Assembly (NCBI GenBank): GCA_964446945.1
Contig: CAYUQO010000008.1
Location: 121,732-185,731 of the forward strand
Length of the DNA: 64,000 nucleotides
Direction of reading: 5' to 3'
Source: CAIYRG01 sp964446945
GTDB taxonomy: Bacteria; Pseudomonadota; Alphaproteobacteria; Micropepsales; Micropepsaceae
Shown: one piece after another, positions 7,651 through 14,736 of the stretch
How the letters are laid out: each line of letters opens with the position of its first letter
How positions within the stretch are numbered: the first letter of the stretch is position 1
The notes under the pieces: generated by a model
Told to the model about the DNA's origin: nothing
What the model saw: only the letters and a program-made list of their open reading frames with translations
Databases searched by the model: none
Made by a program: the position numbers and the translations under genes

Positions 7651-9563
7651 GGTTGCCGGAATTCGTGGCGCCGCAACTCTGCCGGCTGGTCGATGAACCG
7701 CCGGTCGGCGCAGTCTGGGTGCATGAGATCAAGTTCGACGGTTATCGCATGCAGTTGCGGGTTTCCAATGGGCGTGCGGTGCTGCGGACCCGCAAGGCAC
7801 TGGATTGGACGCAGCGCTTTCCGGAGATTGCGCGCGAAGCGCGAAAATTCCCGGATTGCATCATGGACGGTGAGATCTGCGCGCTGGACGAACATGGCGT
7901 CCCGAATTTTGCCGAACTGCAACAGGCGCTCTCTGAAGGGGCGACTGGAAACCTCATCTTTTTCGCTTTCGATCTGTTGTTCGGCGCCGATGAGGATTTA
8001 CGAAATCTGCCGTTGGAAGAACGGAAATCGCGCCTGTTCGCACTGCTGGAAGAAGTTCAGGCTCAGCGCTTTCGCTATGTGGAGCATTTCGCGACGCCGG
8101 GGGAACAATTCCTGGAAACGGCGTGCCGTGCGAGTCTCGAAGGAATCATCTCGAAGCGCCGCGACGCGCCATACCGGCCGGGGCGCGGCGATCTGTGGAC
8201 CAAAGAGAAATGCCGCGGCGGACAGGAGGTGGTGATCGGTGGATGGTGGGGCAGCGCGACCAAACTCAGGTCGATTCTGATCGGTTCGTTTGACGGGGAT
8301 GAATTCGTCTATCGCGGCCGGATCGGCACCGGGTTCAACAGCGAAAACTCCGGACCGCTGCTGCGCGCGCTGAAACGCATCAGACAGCCCAAATCGCCGT
8401 TCACCGCCGGCATCAGGCCGCCGCGCACCAAAGAAATCAATTGGGTCGCGCCCAAACTTGTGGCGGAAGTCGAATACGCAACCGTGACTCGCGATGGCGT
8501 GCTGCGGCAGGCGAGCTTTAAAGCCCTGCGCGAGGACAAATCTGCGAAGGCAGTTGTTCTCGAATTGCCGATGCAGGTGCAAGATGCAGAGGCACGCTCT
8601 GACAGCGAAACCAGAATGGCGATGCGACCGAACATCGTGCGGGCAAAACCGGCCAATCCGGGCACGCCAGGTGTTGCAGGCGTGAATATCAGCAACCCGG
8701 ACAAACTGTTCTGGCCCGCTGAGGGAAAGACCAGAGCGCTCAGCAAAATCGATCTCGCGCGATATTACGAAGCTATCGGTCCGCGCATGCTGCCGCATAT
8801 CGCCGGCCGGCCCTTGTCCATGGTGCGATCGCCGGAAGGAATCGCCGGCGAACGGTTTTTTCAACGGCACGTCCTTTCCGGTGTCGCGCATGTCATGCCG
8901 ATCCGCGTGAAAGGCGAGGCCAAGCCGTTCCACGCCATCTCCGATCTGAAGGGCTTGATCGCACTGGCGCAGGCGGCGGTACTCGAAATCCATCCGTGGG
9001 GCTGCCGGCCGGGCGAACCGGAAATTCCGGAACTACTGATTTTCGATCTCGATCCGGACACCGGCCTGCCCTTCACACGAGTCATCGAAGCGGCGAAAGA
9101 AATGCGCGATGTGCTGACGTCCTGTGGAATGACTGCTTTTGCGAAGACGACAGGCGGCAAGGGCATTCACGTCGTCACCCCGATCACCGGCCCGTCCCGG
9201 CGGCCGCCAAGCTGGGATAACGCAAGGGAGTTTGCCCGCGAGGCCGCCGAAAAATTGGCCCAAACGGCGCCGGACCGCTACGTGACCAACATGGCGAAAC
9301 GCCATCGCGGCGGGAAAATCTTCATCGACTTCTTCCGCAATGCGCGCATGGCGACGGCGGTTGCGCCGTGGTCCACCCGCGCGCGTCCCGGGGCGACCAT
9401 TGCGACGCCGTTATCCTGGGCCCAGATTCGCAGCACGCTTGACCCGTCCGAATACAATCTCGCAGACATGGAGAAGGTGCTGAAGCTCAAGGATCCGTGG
9501 CAGGAGCTTTCGGAATCCGCAGTGTCCCTCGAAGACGCCCGGCGGAAATTGCGCAGTCTTTAA
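7521..9563 (+). CDS. ligD: LigD ATP-dependent ligase and polymerase part
   Basis: This frame is open from a possible GTG at 7521 (no convincing ribosome site) to 9563. The real translation probably enters through the A9 run at 7593-7601. Ligase motif I is E-I-K-F-D-G-Y-R with nucleophile Lys71 (counting from the GTG), followed by the rest of the nucleotidyltransferase and OB domains to ~residue 340. The polymerase/primase domain starts near NPDKLFWPAEGK (~395) and includes the metal-binding F-D-L-D-P-D and a second His/Lys motif (TTGGKGIHV). Together with the upstream PE domain this is a complete NHEJ repair enzyme. It converges with ku, the two stop codons overlapping at 9560-9563. Confidence 0.88.
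   Translation: MAFQSREWRRICPAQRPRANKWPIKKKAPNGAEQKAKPKKRALRLPEFVAPQLCRLVDEPPVGAVWVHEIKFDGYRMQLRVSNGRAVLRTRKALDWTQRFPEIAREARKFPDCIMDGEICALDEHGVPNFAELQQALSEGATGNLIFFAFDLLFGADEDLRNLPLEERKSRLFALLEEVQAQRFRYVEHFATPGEQFLETACRASLEGIISKRRDAPYRPGRGDLWTKEKCRGGQEVVIGGWWGSATKLRSILIGSFDGDEFVYRGRIGTGFNSENSGPLLRALKRIRQPKSPFTAGIRPPRTKEINWVAPKLVAEVEYATVTRDGVLRQASFKALREDKSAKAVVLELPMQVQDAEARSDSETRMAMRPNIVRAKPANPGTPGVAGVNISNPDKLFWPAEGKTRALSKIDLARYYEAIGPRMLPHIAGRPLSMVRSPEGIAGERFFQRHVLSGVAHVMPIRVKGEAKPFHAISDLKGLIALAQAAVLEIHPWGCRPGEPEIPELLIFDLDPDTGLPFTRVIEAAKEMRDVLTSCGMTAFAKTTGGKGIHVVTPITGPSRRPPSWDNAREFAREAAEKLAQTAPDRYVTNMAKRHRGGKIFIDFFRNARMATAVAPWSTRARPGATIATPLSWAQIRSTLDPSEYNLADMEKVLKLKDPWQELSESAVSLEDARRKLRSL
7593..7601 (+). 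other. A9 homopolymer where the ligD frame changes
   Basis: Nine A residues (7593-7601) sit in the PE-ligase linker. The upstream frame reads L-K-K-K-R-R here and the downstream frame reads I-K-K-K-A-P. One extra A (A10), or a -1 slip on A-AAA-AAA, would join both parts into a single LigD of about 890 residues. Both a homopolymer sequencing or assembly error and genuine transcriptional or ribosomal slippage fit. Confidence 0.85.
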
Positions 9564-10486
9564 CGGGCGCGTTTGCGATGGGTTTTGGCCGAGGCGGCGG
9601 CGGTTCGTGGCTTATGTTTTTCGTGCGCCGGCTTCGCGCCGAGACTTTTTTTCAGCGCCGCCATGAGATCGATGACATTGCTCGGTGCAGCGGGCGGCGC
9701 AACCGCAACCGGCCGCTGGCCGTGCTCCTTGCGATCGATCAGGTCGCGCAACGCTTCCTCATAGCGGTCACGGAATTCCTGCGGGTCGAATGCGCCTTCA
9801 AGCTGCGCAATGATCTTGTCCGCGATTTCCACCATTTGCCGGTCAGGTTTGGCGGCAGGAATGGCTTCGAGCGCCTTGGCCATATTCACCACCTCATCGC
9901 GCATGCGCAGCGTATAGGTGAGCAGCCCATGATCGCGCGGCTCAATCGCCATCAGCCTCTCGCGCGTGTGCATGACCACCCGCCCGAGCGCAATCCGGTT
10001 GGTGTCCGCCATGGCTTCCCGGATGACGGCATAGGCGTCCGCTGCGACATCATCGGTCGGCAGCAGCACATAAGGCTCGTCCCAGAACAACCGGTCGATG
10101 CTATCGGCATCGACAAAGCGTTCGATATCCAGCGTATGCGTCGTCTCGAGCTTGACCGAATCGAGTTCCTCGTCGGTCAGGATCACATATCGGTTCTTTT
10201 CGATTTCATAGCCACGGACCAGATCCGACCGGTTCACCGGCCCGGCTTCGGGATCGGTCGGCACCATCCGGATGCGGTTGTTGGTGTCGGGATTGATCAG
10301 GTGAAAGGATATGTCGTTGGCGCGCGAGGTCGCCTTGTAAAGCGCCACCGGACAGCTCACGAGCGACAGCCGCAGATGCCCCTGCCAGACCGGCCGGGCC
10401 GACAGGCCGGGAACCTTGGGGGCCCGCTTCTTCTCTTCCTTCGCGGGTTCGGATTTTCGGCTTCTATGTTTTTTCACTGCCGCCAT
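9560..10486 (-). CDS. ku: Non-homologous end-joining protein Ku
   Basis: This 308-residue protein starts at ATG 10486. The Ku core spans ~residues 30-280: it opens with ARPVWQGHLRLSLVSCPVALY and includes the conserved GYEIEKNRYVILTDEEL segment. Bacterial Ku forms a homodimeric ring on double-strand DNA ends and recruits LigD, whose gene lies tail-to-tail with it. Both ends are very basic: an N-terminal KKHRSRK stretch and a C-terminal tail rich in Lys/His/Arg, as in Ku proteins with extra DNA-binding tails. A near-perfect EcfG promoter (-10 at 10516-10519) lies 30 bases upstream, so induction in stress or stationary phase is expected. Confidence 0.95.
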   Translation of the reverse strand: MAAVKKHRSRKSEPAKEEKKRAPKVPGLSARPVWQGHLRLSLVSCPVALYKATSRANDISFHLINPDTNNRIRMVPTDPEAGPVNRSDLVRGYEIEKNRYVILTDEELDSVKLETTHTLDIERFVDADSIDRLFWDEPYVLLPTDDVAADAYAVIREAMADTNRIALGRVVMHTRERLMAIEPRDHGLLTYTLRMRDEVVNMAKALEAIPAAKPDRQMVEIADKIIAQLEGAFDPQEFRDRYEEALRDLIDRKEHGQRPVAVAPPAAPSNVIDLMAALKKSLGAKPAHEKHKPRTAAASAKTHRKRAR

Positions 10487-10513
10487 GGTGGTACGCCCGG
10501 AATTGCCGAATCC

Positions 10514-10540
10514 GGAACGTCACCTGCTGGCGTGCGTTCC
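10514..10540. promoter_or_regulatory. Symmetric bidirectional EcfG promoter between ku and the 91-residue gene
   Basis: On the plus strand GGAAC (10514-10518), 16 bases, CGTT (10535-10538). On the minus strand GGAAC (10540-10536), 16 bases, CGTT (10519-10516). The same 27 bases therefore form two face-to-face sites matching GGAAC-N16-CGTT exactly. The start codons lie about 30 bases (ku) and 33 bases (10572 gene) beyond the respective -10 elements. Confidence 0.85.
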
Positions 10541-10571
10541 CTTGGCCGATATTTGCATGGGCTAAACTGCG

Positions 10572-10847
10572 ATGAAAAAAGCCAAATTTCTTCAAGATGC
10601 AAAACTCGACCCGTCCCGTTTCTACCGTCATCCGTCCGATGTGCTGCGTGATCGCCGGCTGACCGATCAGGATCGCAGGGAAATCATCGCCGCGTGGGAA
10701 CGCCACGCCCAAGCCTCGCCCGAAGATGACGTGGAACAGTTGGAACGTTTGCGGCAGCTGCGTGAGCAGTTGAACGGCGGCTTCCAGCTCAGCGAGGAGG
10801 CTGCCCGGGAAAGCGGCGCAACATCGCCGCGCGCTCCAGGATTTTAG
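10572..10847 (+). CDS. Small charged protein divergent from ku, unknown function
   Basis: A 91-residue soluble protein rich in Arg, Asp, Glu and Leu. It opens MKKAKFLQDAKLDPSRFYRHPSDVLRDRRL, followed by a long predicted helix with alternating charge (residues ~35-70). No catalytic motif or membrane segment is visible. It shares the symmetric EcfG promoter with ku, so it should be induced with end-joining. Inference only: a stress-regulated accessory protein. Similar small proteins of unknown function occur in alphaproteobacteria. The ribosome site is weak. Confidence 0.7.
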   Translation: MKKAKFLQDAKLDPSRFYRHPSDVLRDRRLTDQDRREIIAAWERHAQASPEDDVEQLERLRQLREQLNGGFQLSEEAARESGATSPRAPGF

Positions 10848-10853
10848 CGGGAC

Positions 10854-11714
10854 TTATGCGACGATCTCGCCGCCGTTGACGTGCAGCACCTGTCCGCTGA
10901 TGTAGCTTGCATCGTCGGACGCGAGAAATACAAAGCAGGTGGCAACTTCATCCGGCTGACCCGGCCGCTTCATCGGCGTGTCCTTGCCGAATTTGGCGAC
11001 TTTTCCGGGGTCAAAACTCGCCGGGATCAGCGGTGTCCAGATTGGGCCGGGCGCCACGGCATTGACCCGGATTCCCTTTTCCACCAGCTGCATCGACAGA
11101 GCGCGCGTAAAAGCGAGTATGGCGCCCTTAGTTGAAGAATAATCGACCAGCGATGGATTGCCGCGAAAGGCGGTGATCGAGGTCGTATTGACGATGGCCG
11201 CGCCTTTTTTCAGATGCGGCAGCACGGCCTGGGTCAGATGAAACATCCCGAAGACATTGGTTGCGAAAGTGCGCTTGAGTTGCTCCGGTGGAATCTCTGC
11301 GAAGTCCGGCCCGGTATGCTGCTCGGCGGCATTGTTGATTAGAATGTCGATGCGGCCGAAGCGCTTCAGCACCTGGCGCACCGCACTGTTGCAAAAATCG
11401 CGCTCGGAAATATCGCCTTCAATGAGAAGACAGCGCCGGCCGGTTTTTTCGATCAATTTTTTCGTGCGTGCAGCGTCCTTCGCCTCCTCCAGATAGATGA
11501 TGGCAATATCGGCTCCCTCTTTGGCGAAGTGAATCGCCACCGATTTGCCGATACCTGAATCGCCGCCGCTGATCAGCGCAACTCGGCCTTTGAGCTTTCC
11601 CGCGGCTTTGTATTTTTTCGCCTCGCTCTCAGGCGGAGGAGTCATTTTGTGCTCCACGCCCGGCTGCTTCGCCTGCCGCTGCGGTGGAACGCTGCGCTTC
11701 AATGCCGCGCTCAT
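10854..11714 (-). CDS. Short-chain dehydrogenase/reductase, YghA-like
   Basis: This 286-residue SDR starts at ATG 11714; a start further upstream would enter the promoter. The N-terminal extension (residues 1-42, Pro-rich, with VEHKMTPPPESE) is typical of the YghA/GsiB-associated SDR group often induced by general stress. The Rossmann motif is G-G-D-S-G-I-G (50-56), then N-N-A-A, the catalytic Ser in NTTSITAFRG and Y-S-S-T-K. The C-terminal end V-N-G-G-E-I-V-A fits the family. The reaction is NAD(P)-dependent oxidation or reduction of an unknown alcohol or aldehyde. GGAAC-N17-GTT lies 27 bases upstream. Confidence 0.88.
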   Translation of the reverse strand: MSAALKRSVPPQRQAKQPGVEHKMTPPPESEAKKYKAAGKLKGRVALISGGDSGIGKSVAIHFAKEGADIAIIYLEEAKDAARTKKLIEKTGRRCLLIEGDISERDFCNSAVRQVLKRFGRIDILINNAAEQHTGPDFAEIPPEQLKRTFATNVFGMFHLTQAVLPHLKKGAAIVNTTSITAFRGNPSLVDYSSTKGAILAFTRALSMQLVEKGIRVNAVAPGPIWTPLIPASFDPGKVAKFGKDTPMKRPGQPDEVATCFVFLASDDASYISGQVLHVNGGEIVA

Positions 11715-11740
11715 GCCATATCCCCGAATCGCCGCAGCAC

Positions 11741-11765
11741 AACAAGCAGAAGGCATCTCAGTTCC
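11741..11765 (-). promoter_or_regulatory. Candidate EcfG promoter of the SDR gene
   Basis: On the minus strand GGAAC (11765-11761), 17 bases, then GTT (11743-11741); the base before GTT is T instead of C. The SDR start lies 27 bases downstream. Confidence 0.6.
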
Positions 11766-11849
11766 AGTACGCGGTCGCGTTATTGCGGCAACTGCCGACC
11801 TTTGGGCCTCGTTGTGACCCTATGCGGATTTCTTGCGCGGAGAACGGCT

Positions 11850-12125
11850 ATGGATAAGCCAAACCCGGAATACAGACCCGTCAACCAGGCGGATCGGCGC
11901 GAAGATGCACCAGTGATCACGCCGGTCGAGTCCCGTCAGGGGGTAATGCTCGGGAGGATGCGATGGGTTCTGGGCATCAGCTTGGCGCTGGTGATCATCG
12001 CCATGGTGAGCCTGTACGCCGTTCATCTCGGTGGCAACGGTCAAGCCCCCAACCCGACAGGTCAGGTTAGCGCCAGCAACGCAACCGGCACGACCAATGC
12101 AGTCGGTCCGGGCGGCAAAAGTTAG
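11850..12125 (+). CDS. Small single-pass membrane protein, unknown function
   Basis: A 91-residue protein starting at ATG 11850 with GGAGAA 7 bases upstream. Residues 1-36 are polar and charged (MDKPNPEYRPVNQ). One membrane helix follows at ~37-58 (WVLGISLALVIIAMVSLYAV), then a low-complexity Gly/Asn/Thr-rich tail, probably periplasmic. No family recognised. It is divergent from the SDR gene inside the stress island. Bases 12126-12251 behind it hold no gene that I can support. Confidence 0.65.
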   Translation: MDKPNPEYRPVNQADRREDAPVITPVESRQGVMLGRMRWVLGISLALVIIAMVSLYAVHLGGNGQAPNPTGQVSASNATGTTNAVGPGGKS

Positions 12126-12251
12126 AGCGATTTTTTGGAAGGAGACGAGCGGGCCTCTGACACCGACTGTCGAGGGGGGCAATTTGACGTAGCCAAGGAT
12201 CAGGACCCGCTCGGGAGACAAAATGCACAACCCCCCGATTGGTTGCGTCGC

Positions 12252-12461
12252 TCAGCGATTATTTTTTGCGAATTTCGATAAGCAGCCTAAATCCGGTTCC
12301 CCGAGCACCTTAAGTGCTTGATCGGAATTGGTTTCACAGCTCATTTGCAGACTCAGGCGGGTGGTGTCCTGGGCTTGCGCAGGGGATCGGTCATGAATGG
12401 AAAAGGCCAGTGCCAGCAGCAGTAGCGCGGCAAGAAGGCTCTGATATGGAAATTTCCCCAT
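12252..12461 (-). CDS. Small exported protein, unknown function
   Basis: A 69-residue protein starting at ATG 12461 behind a strong GGAGGGG. Residues 1-~32 form a signal peptide (hydrophobic SLLAALLLLALAFS). The mature part is about 37 residues with two Cys (MSCETNSDQ and DLGCLSK) that could form a disulfide. It starts 14 bases after the stop of the DUF1328 gene, so the two are likely one stress-controlled transcript. No family recognised. Confidence 0.65.
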   Translation of the reverse strand: MGKFPYQSLLAALLLLALAFSIHDRSPAQAQDTTRLSLQMSCETNSDQALKVLGEPDLGCLSKFAKNNR

Positions 12462-12475
12462 AAACCCCTCCGATC

Positions 12476-12649
12476 TCAGGCCGGCGGTTCCGTCCGGAGC
12501 AGCCCGATCAGGCTGCTTCCCGCGAGCAGGACGACAAAAACGGCGAAGGCGATTTTGACGAGGGTTGCTGCCATTCCGCCAAGGCCGAAGAAGCCGAGAT
12601 AAGCGGCCACTGCGGCGAGAAACAGGAACGTCAGTGTCCAACCCAGCAT
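12476..12649 (-). CDS. DUF1328 small membrane protein
   Basis: A 57-residue protein starting at ATG 12649 after AAGGGG. It reads M-L-G-W-T-L-T-F-L-F-L-A-A-V-A-A-Y-L-G-F-F-G-L-G-G, then a second helix (VKIAFAVFVVLLAGSSLIGLL). This is the DUF1328/YtjA pattern of two membrane helices joined by a Gly-rich turn. Function unknown; members are often in stress or biofilm regulons. An exact GGAAC-N16-CGTT site lies 28 bases upstream. Confidence 0.85.
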   Translation of the reverse strand: MLGWTLTFLFLAAVAAYLGFFGLGGMAATLVKIAFAVFVVLLAGSSLIGLLRTEPPA

Positions 12650-12676
12650 CGATCAGCCCCTTAACCGGAAGCTAAC

Positions 12677-12701
12677 AACGCCCGCCCGAAGGGGCAGTTC
12701 C
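12677..12701 (-). promoter_or_regulatory. EcfG promoter of the DUF1328 gene
   Basis: On the minus strand GGAAC (12701-12697), 16 bases, CGTT (12680-12677): an exact match to the general-stress sigma factor consensus. The start codon is 28 bases downstream. Confidence 0.8.
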
Positions 12702-12721
12702 GGCCCGGAACCTAACTGTGA

Positions 12722-13126
12722 TCACATTTGGTTTCGCCGGTTCGCGATCGCCTCGGATGCGCCCAAGATTCCGGCGAACACGACGGCCAGCAGCGGCTTC
12801 TCTTGTGCCACCTTGGCCAAAAGATTAAGGGTCGCAGCGTCGGCCTCCGCGGGCGGCACCGCGGCAATCCTGGGATCCGGCTGATGCAGCTTCGGTTTTG
12901 CCGGATGCGCGGCGGGGCGGCGCAGATTGACGATGGCAGCCCAGCCAAGCGGTCCGATGACGAGAACGACAGCCGAAATCGCAGCCGCCCACGGCGCTGT
13001 GGTCTGCGGGATCAGCGCAAGGTAAATCGCGTAGCCGGCGAAGGCCGTACCTACCCAGATAAGGGCAGAGGCGGTGATGATTAGCACCGCCCCGCCAATC
13101 GCCTGAGCGCCAATTCGATGTCCCAA
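12722..13126 (-). CDS. Holin-like (YqjE-type) membrane protein
   Basis: An open frame of about 134 residues if read from TTG at 13126, which follows TAGGG and lies just after the stop of the DUF883-like gene. The start is uncertain because there is no in-frame ATG or GTG in the right place. Two membrane segments are visible (AIGGAVLIITASALIWVGTA and WAAAISAVVLVIGPLGWAAI), followed by a soluble Pro/Ala-rich part. Family knowledge: YqjD/ElaB (DUF883) genes are often followed by a YqjE-type membrane protein, which fits this order. Likely co-transcribed from the EcfG promoter at 13514-13539. Confidence 0.6.
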   Translation of the reverse strand: MGHRIGAQAIGGAVLIITASALIWVGTAFAGYAIYLALIPQTTAPWAAAISAVVLVIGPLGWAAIVNLRRPAAHPAKPKLHQPDPRIAAVPPAEADAATLNLLAKVAQEKPLLAVVFAGILGASEAIANRRNQM

Positions 13127-13131
13127 CGACC

Positions 13132-13476
13132 CTAGCGTAGCAGTAGTGCTCCGATCAGCGCCCCAGCGCTCATGGAAAGCATGCAGGCGGCCAGAGGCTG
13201 GGCTTTTACTGCGCTGCGCGCGCCGGCGAGATTTTCCGCGCCCCATTCGCTGACCCGATCGACGGCTTCAGTGGCCGTACGGCTGGCATCGTTCATGAAT
13301 TCTTTCGCCTGACTGCTGGCGGCATCGCCGACATCACTGGCGAGTCCGCGGACATCATGCTGCAGCGCGTCGAAATCGGCGCGCAGCGAATTCAGCCGGC
13401 TCTGCATTCCGGTGTTGGATGCTTTGACGGTCCTGACTGTTCTTTTCTTGCGTTTGCGTGTGGCGGTTCTCGCCAT
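13132..13476 (-). CDS. DUF883-like (ElaB/YqjD type) membrane-anchored protein
   Basis: A 114-residue protein starting at ATG 13476 behind GGAGGGAAC. It has a very basic N-terminus (ARTATRKRKKRTVRTVK), an amphipathic helix (~residues 25-85: LNSLRADFDALQHDVRGLA and so on) and a C-terminal membrane segment (LAACMLSMSAGALIGALLL). This is the layout of DUF883 proteins, which in E. coli (YqjD, ElaB) are RpoS-controlled and bind ribosomes at the membrane. Here an exact EcfG-type promoter stands 38 bases upstream, the alphaproteobacterial counterpart of that control. Confidence 0.8.
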   Translation of the reverse strand: MARTATRKRKKRTVRTVKASNTGMQSRLNSLRADFDALQHDVRGLASDVGDAASSQAKEFMNDASRTATEAVDRVSEWGAENLAGARSAVKAQPLAACMLSMSAGALIGALLLR

Positions 13477-13513
13477 AGTTCCCTCCGCGCTTGGGGGTCG
13501 AATTCGCGGAGGG

Positions 13514-13539
13514 AACGTGCGATGCGGAAAGGGGGTTCC
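13514..13539 (-). promoter_or_regulatory. EcfG promoter of the DUF883-like gene
   Basis: On the minus strand GGAAC (13539-13535), 17 bases, CGTT (13517-13514). The start codon is 38 bases downstream. Confidence 0.8.
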
Positions 13540-13540
13540 T

Positions 13541-14335
13541 TCACGCCGCTTCGCGACGGAGCGAATGGAAAAACAACGCCTGGCCGATGGTCGCCTGCAC
13601 CGTCTCCGGAAGGAACGGTTTGGTAATCAGATAGGTCGGTTCCGGGCGTTCGCCGGTCAGCAGCCGTTCGGGATATGCGGTTACGAAAATCACCGGAATA
13701 TCGAAGCTGTGCAGAATCTCGGTGACCGCATCGATGCCCGATCCGCCCTCGCCAAGATTGATGTCGGCGAGAATGAGGCCGGGTTGCTGGGCCCGGGCTT
13801 TCGCGACGGCTTCGTCTTTCGATGCCGCGGTGCCGACCACTTTGTGGCCAAGTTCGACGACGAGGTTTTCAAGATCCAGGGCGATGATCGATTCGTCCTC
13901 GATGATCAGCACCCGCGACGCGAGCTGCCGTTCGATCGCGTGCTGCGCTTCGACGATCGATTGCTCGACTTCTTCCGGCGTCTCATCGAGAATCTTGCCA
14001 GCCTCACTGAGCGAAAATCCTTCAACCGCGGTCAACAGCAGCGCAGCGCGGGCGGCCGAGGTCAATGAGCGCAGGCGTTCCTCGGGCGTGAGTTGCTTGA
14101 CGTCCAGCGAGACGTCTTGATCGAGCTGACTCGCGGTGCTGGACCAGATGATGTGAAACAGGCGGTACAACGCGACCCGTGGCGGCAAATCGGTGGACAA
14201 CTCCGATTTCCCGGCCAGGACCGCGGTCAATGCCGCGCGGACATAAGCGTCGCCGCTGGTTTGCGATCCCGTCAGAGCTCGCGCATAGCGGCGGAGATAG
14301 GGCAGATGCGGCGCGAGCGATTCGGTCAGGGTCAT
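13541..14335 (-). CDS. phyR: Response regulator PhyR (anti-anti-sigma factor)
   Basis: A 264-residue protein starting at ATG 14335. Residues 1-~135 form an EcfG-like sigma domain (PYLRRYARALTGSQ, then QLTPEERLRSL and a sigma-4-like EGFSLSEAGKIL). Residues ~140-264 form a receiver domain with acidic E146/D147, phospho-acceptor Asp191 (LILADINLG), Thr219 and Lys239. When phosphorylated by a HisKA_2 kinase, PhyR binds NepR through its sigma domain and frees EcfG. It is divergent from nepR-ecfG with its own EcfG promoter, giving positive feedback. Confidence 0.96.
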   Translation of the reverse strand: MTLTESLAPHLPYLRRYARALTGSQTSGDAYVRAALTAVLAGKSELSTDLPPRVALYRLFHIIWSSTASQLDQDVSLDVKQLTPEERLRSLTSAARAALLLTAVEGFSLSEAGKILDETPEEVEQSIVEAQHAIERQLASRVLIIEDESIIALDLENLVVELGHKVVGTAASKDEAVAKARAQQPGLILADINLGEGGSGIDAVTEILHSFDIPVIFVTAYPERLLTGERPEPTYLITKPFLPETVQATIGQALFFHSLRREAA

Positions 14336-14364
14336 AATTTTGTCCTTCTGTTGCACCGAAGCCA

Positions 14365-14389
14365 AACGGACAAACTGAAAGAATGTTCC
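14365..14389 (-). promoter_or_regulatory. EcfG promoter of phyR
   Basis: On the minus strand GGAAC (14389-14385), 16 bases, CGTT (14368-14365), exact consensus, 30 bases before the phyR start. Confidence 0.85.
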
Positions 14390-14398
14390 CACGTTCCC

Positions 14399-14423
14399 GG
14401 AACTAGTTCCAGCTTCGTCCGTT
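14399..14423 (+). promoter_or_regulatory. EcfG promoter of nepR-ecfG
   Basis: On the plus strand GGAAC (14399-14403), 16 bases, CGTT (14420-14423), exact consensus. It is back-to-back with the phyR promoter and about 77 bases before the nepR start. Confidence 0.85.
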
Positions 14424-14499
14424 TAAGGGCACTCAGGGTAGGCCTTTCTTTGGGAGGGCCATCATTCAGACTGGTAAGTCAGTCACTTAGGGCGCTCAC

Positions 14500-14736
14500 A
14501 TGGACGGTAGATACCGCGACGGATTGGCTTTGAGACGCGAGGGCGGGAATTTGGAACTCAAGAAAGAAGAACCGGACCGCGATAAAATGCTCGCTGCCCG
14601 GGCCCGGCAACGGGCAATAGGCCGCGAACTGCGACGAATGTTTGACGAAGTGGTGCAGGAGCCGGTTCCAGACGATTTTCTTGAATTGCTCAAGAAAATC
14701 GATGCGGCTGGGGCAAAAAAGGATGGTGCGTCGTGA
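14500..14736 (+). CDS. nepR: Anti-sigma factor NepR
   Basis: A 78-residue protein with the NepR core IGRELRRMFDEVVQEPVPDD followed by FLELLKKID (~residues 40-70). It sequesters the sigma factor EcfG until phosphorylated PhyR binds it. The start used is ATG 14500, whose ribosome site is weak. A TTG at 14551 after GAGGGCGGG would give a shorter protein closer to the usual length, so the start is open. Its TGA overlaps the ecfG GTG (GTGA), indicating translational coupling. Confidence 0.92.
   Translation: MDGRYRDGLALRREGGNLELKKEEPDRDKMLAARARQRAIGRELRRMFDEVVQEPVPDDFLELLKKIDAAGAKKDGAS

Noticed and set aside
9497..10651. 384-codon open frame on the plus strand opposite ku
   Set aside because: Antisense to Ku, whose sequence is unmistakable.
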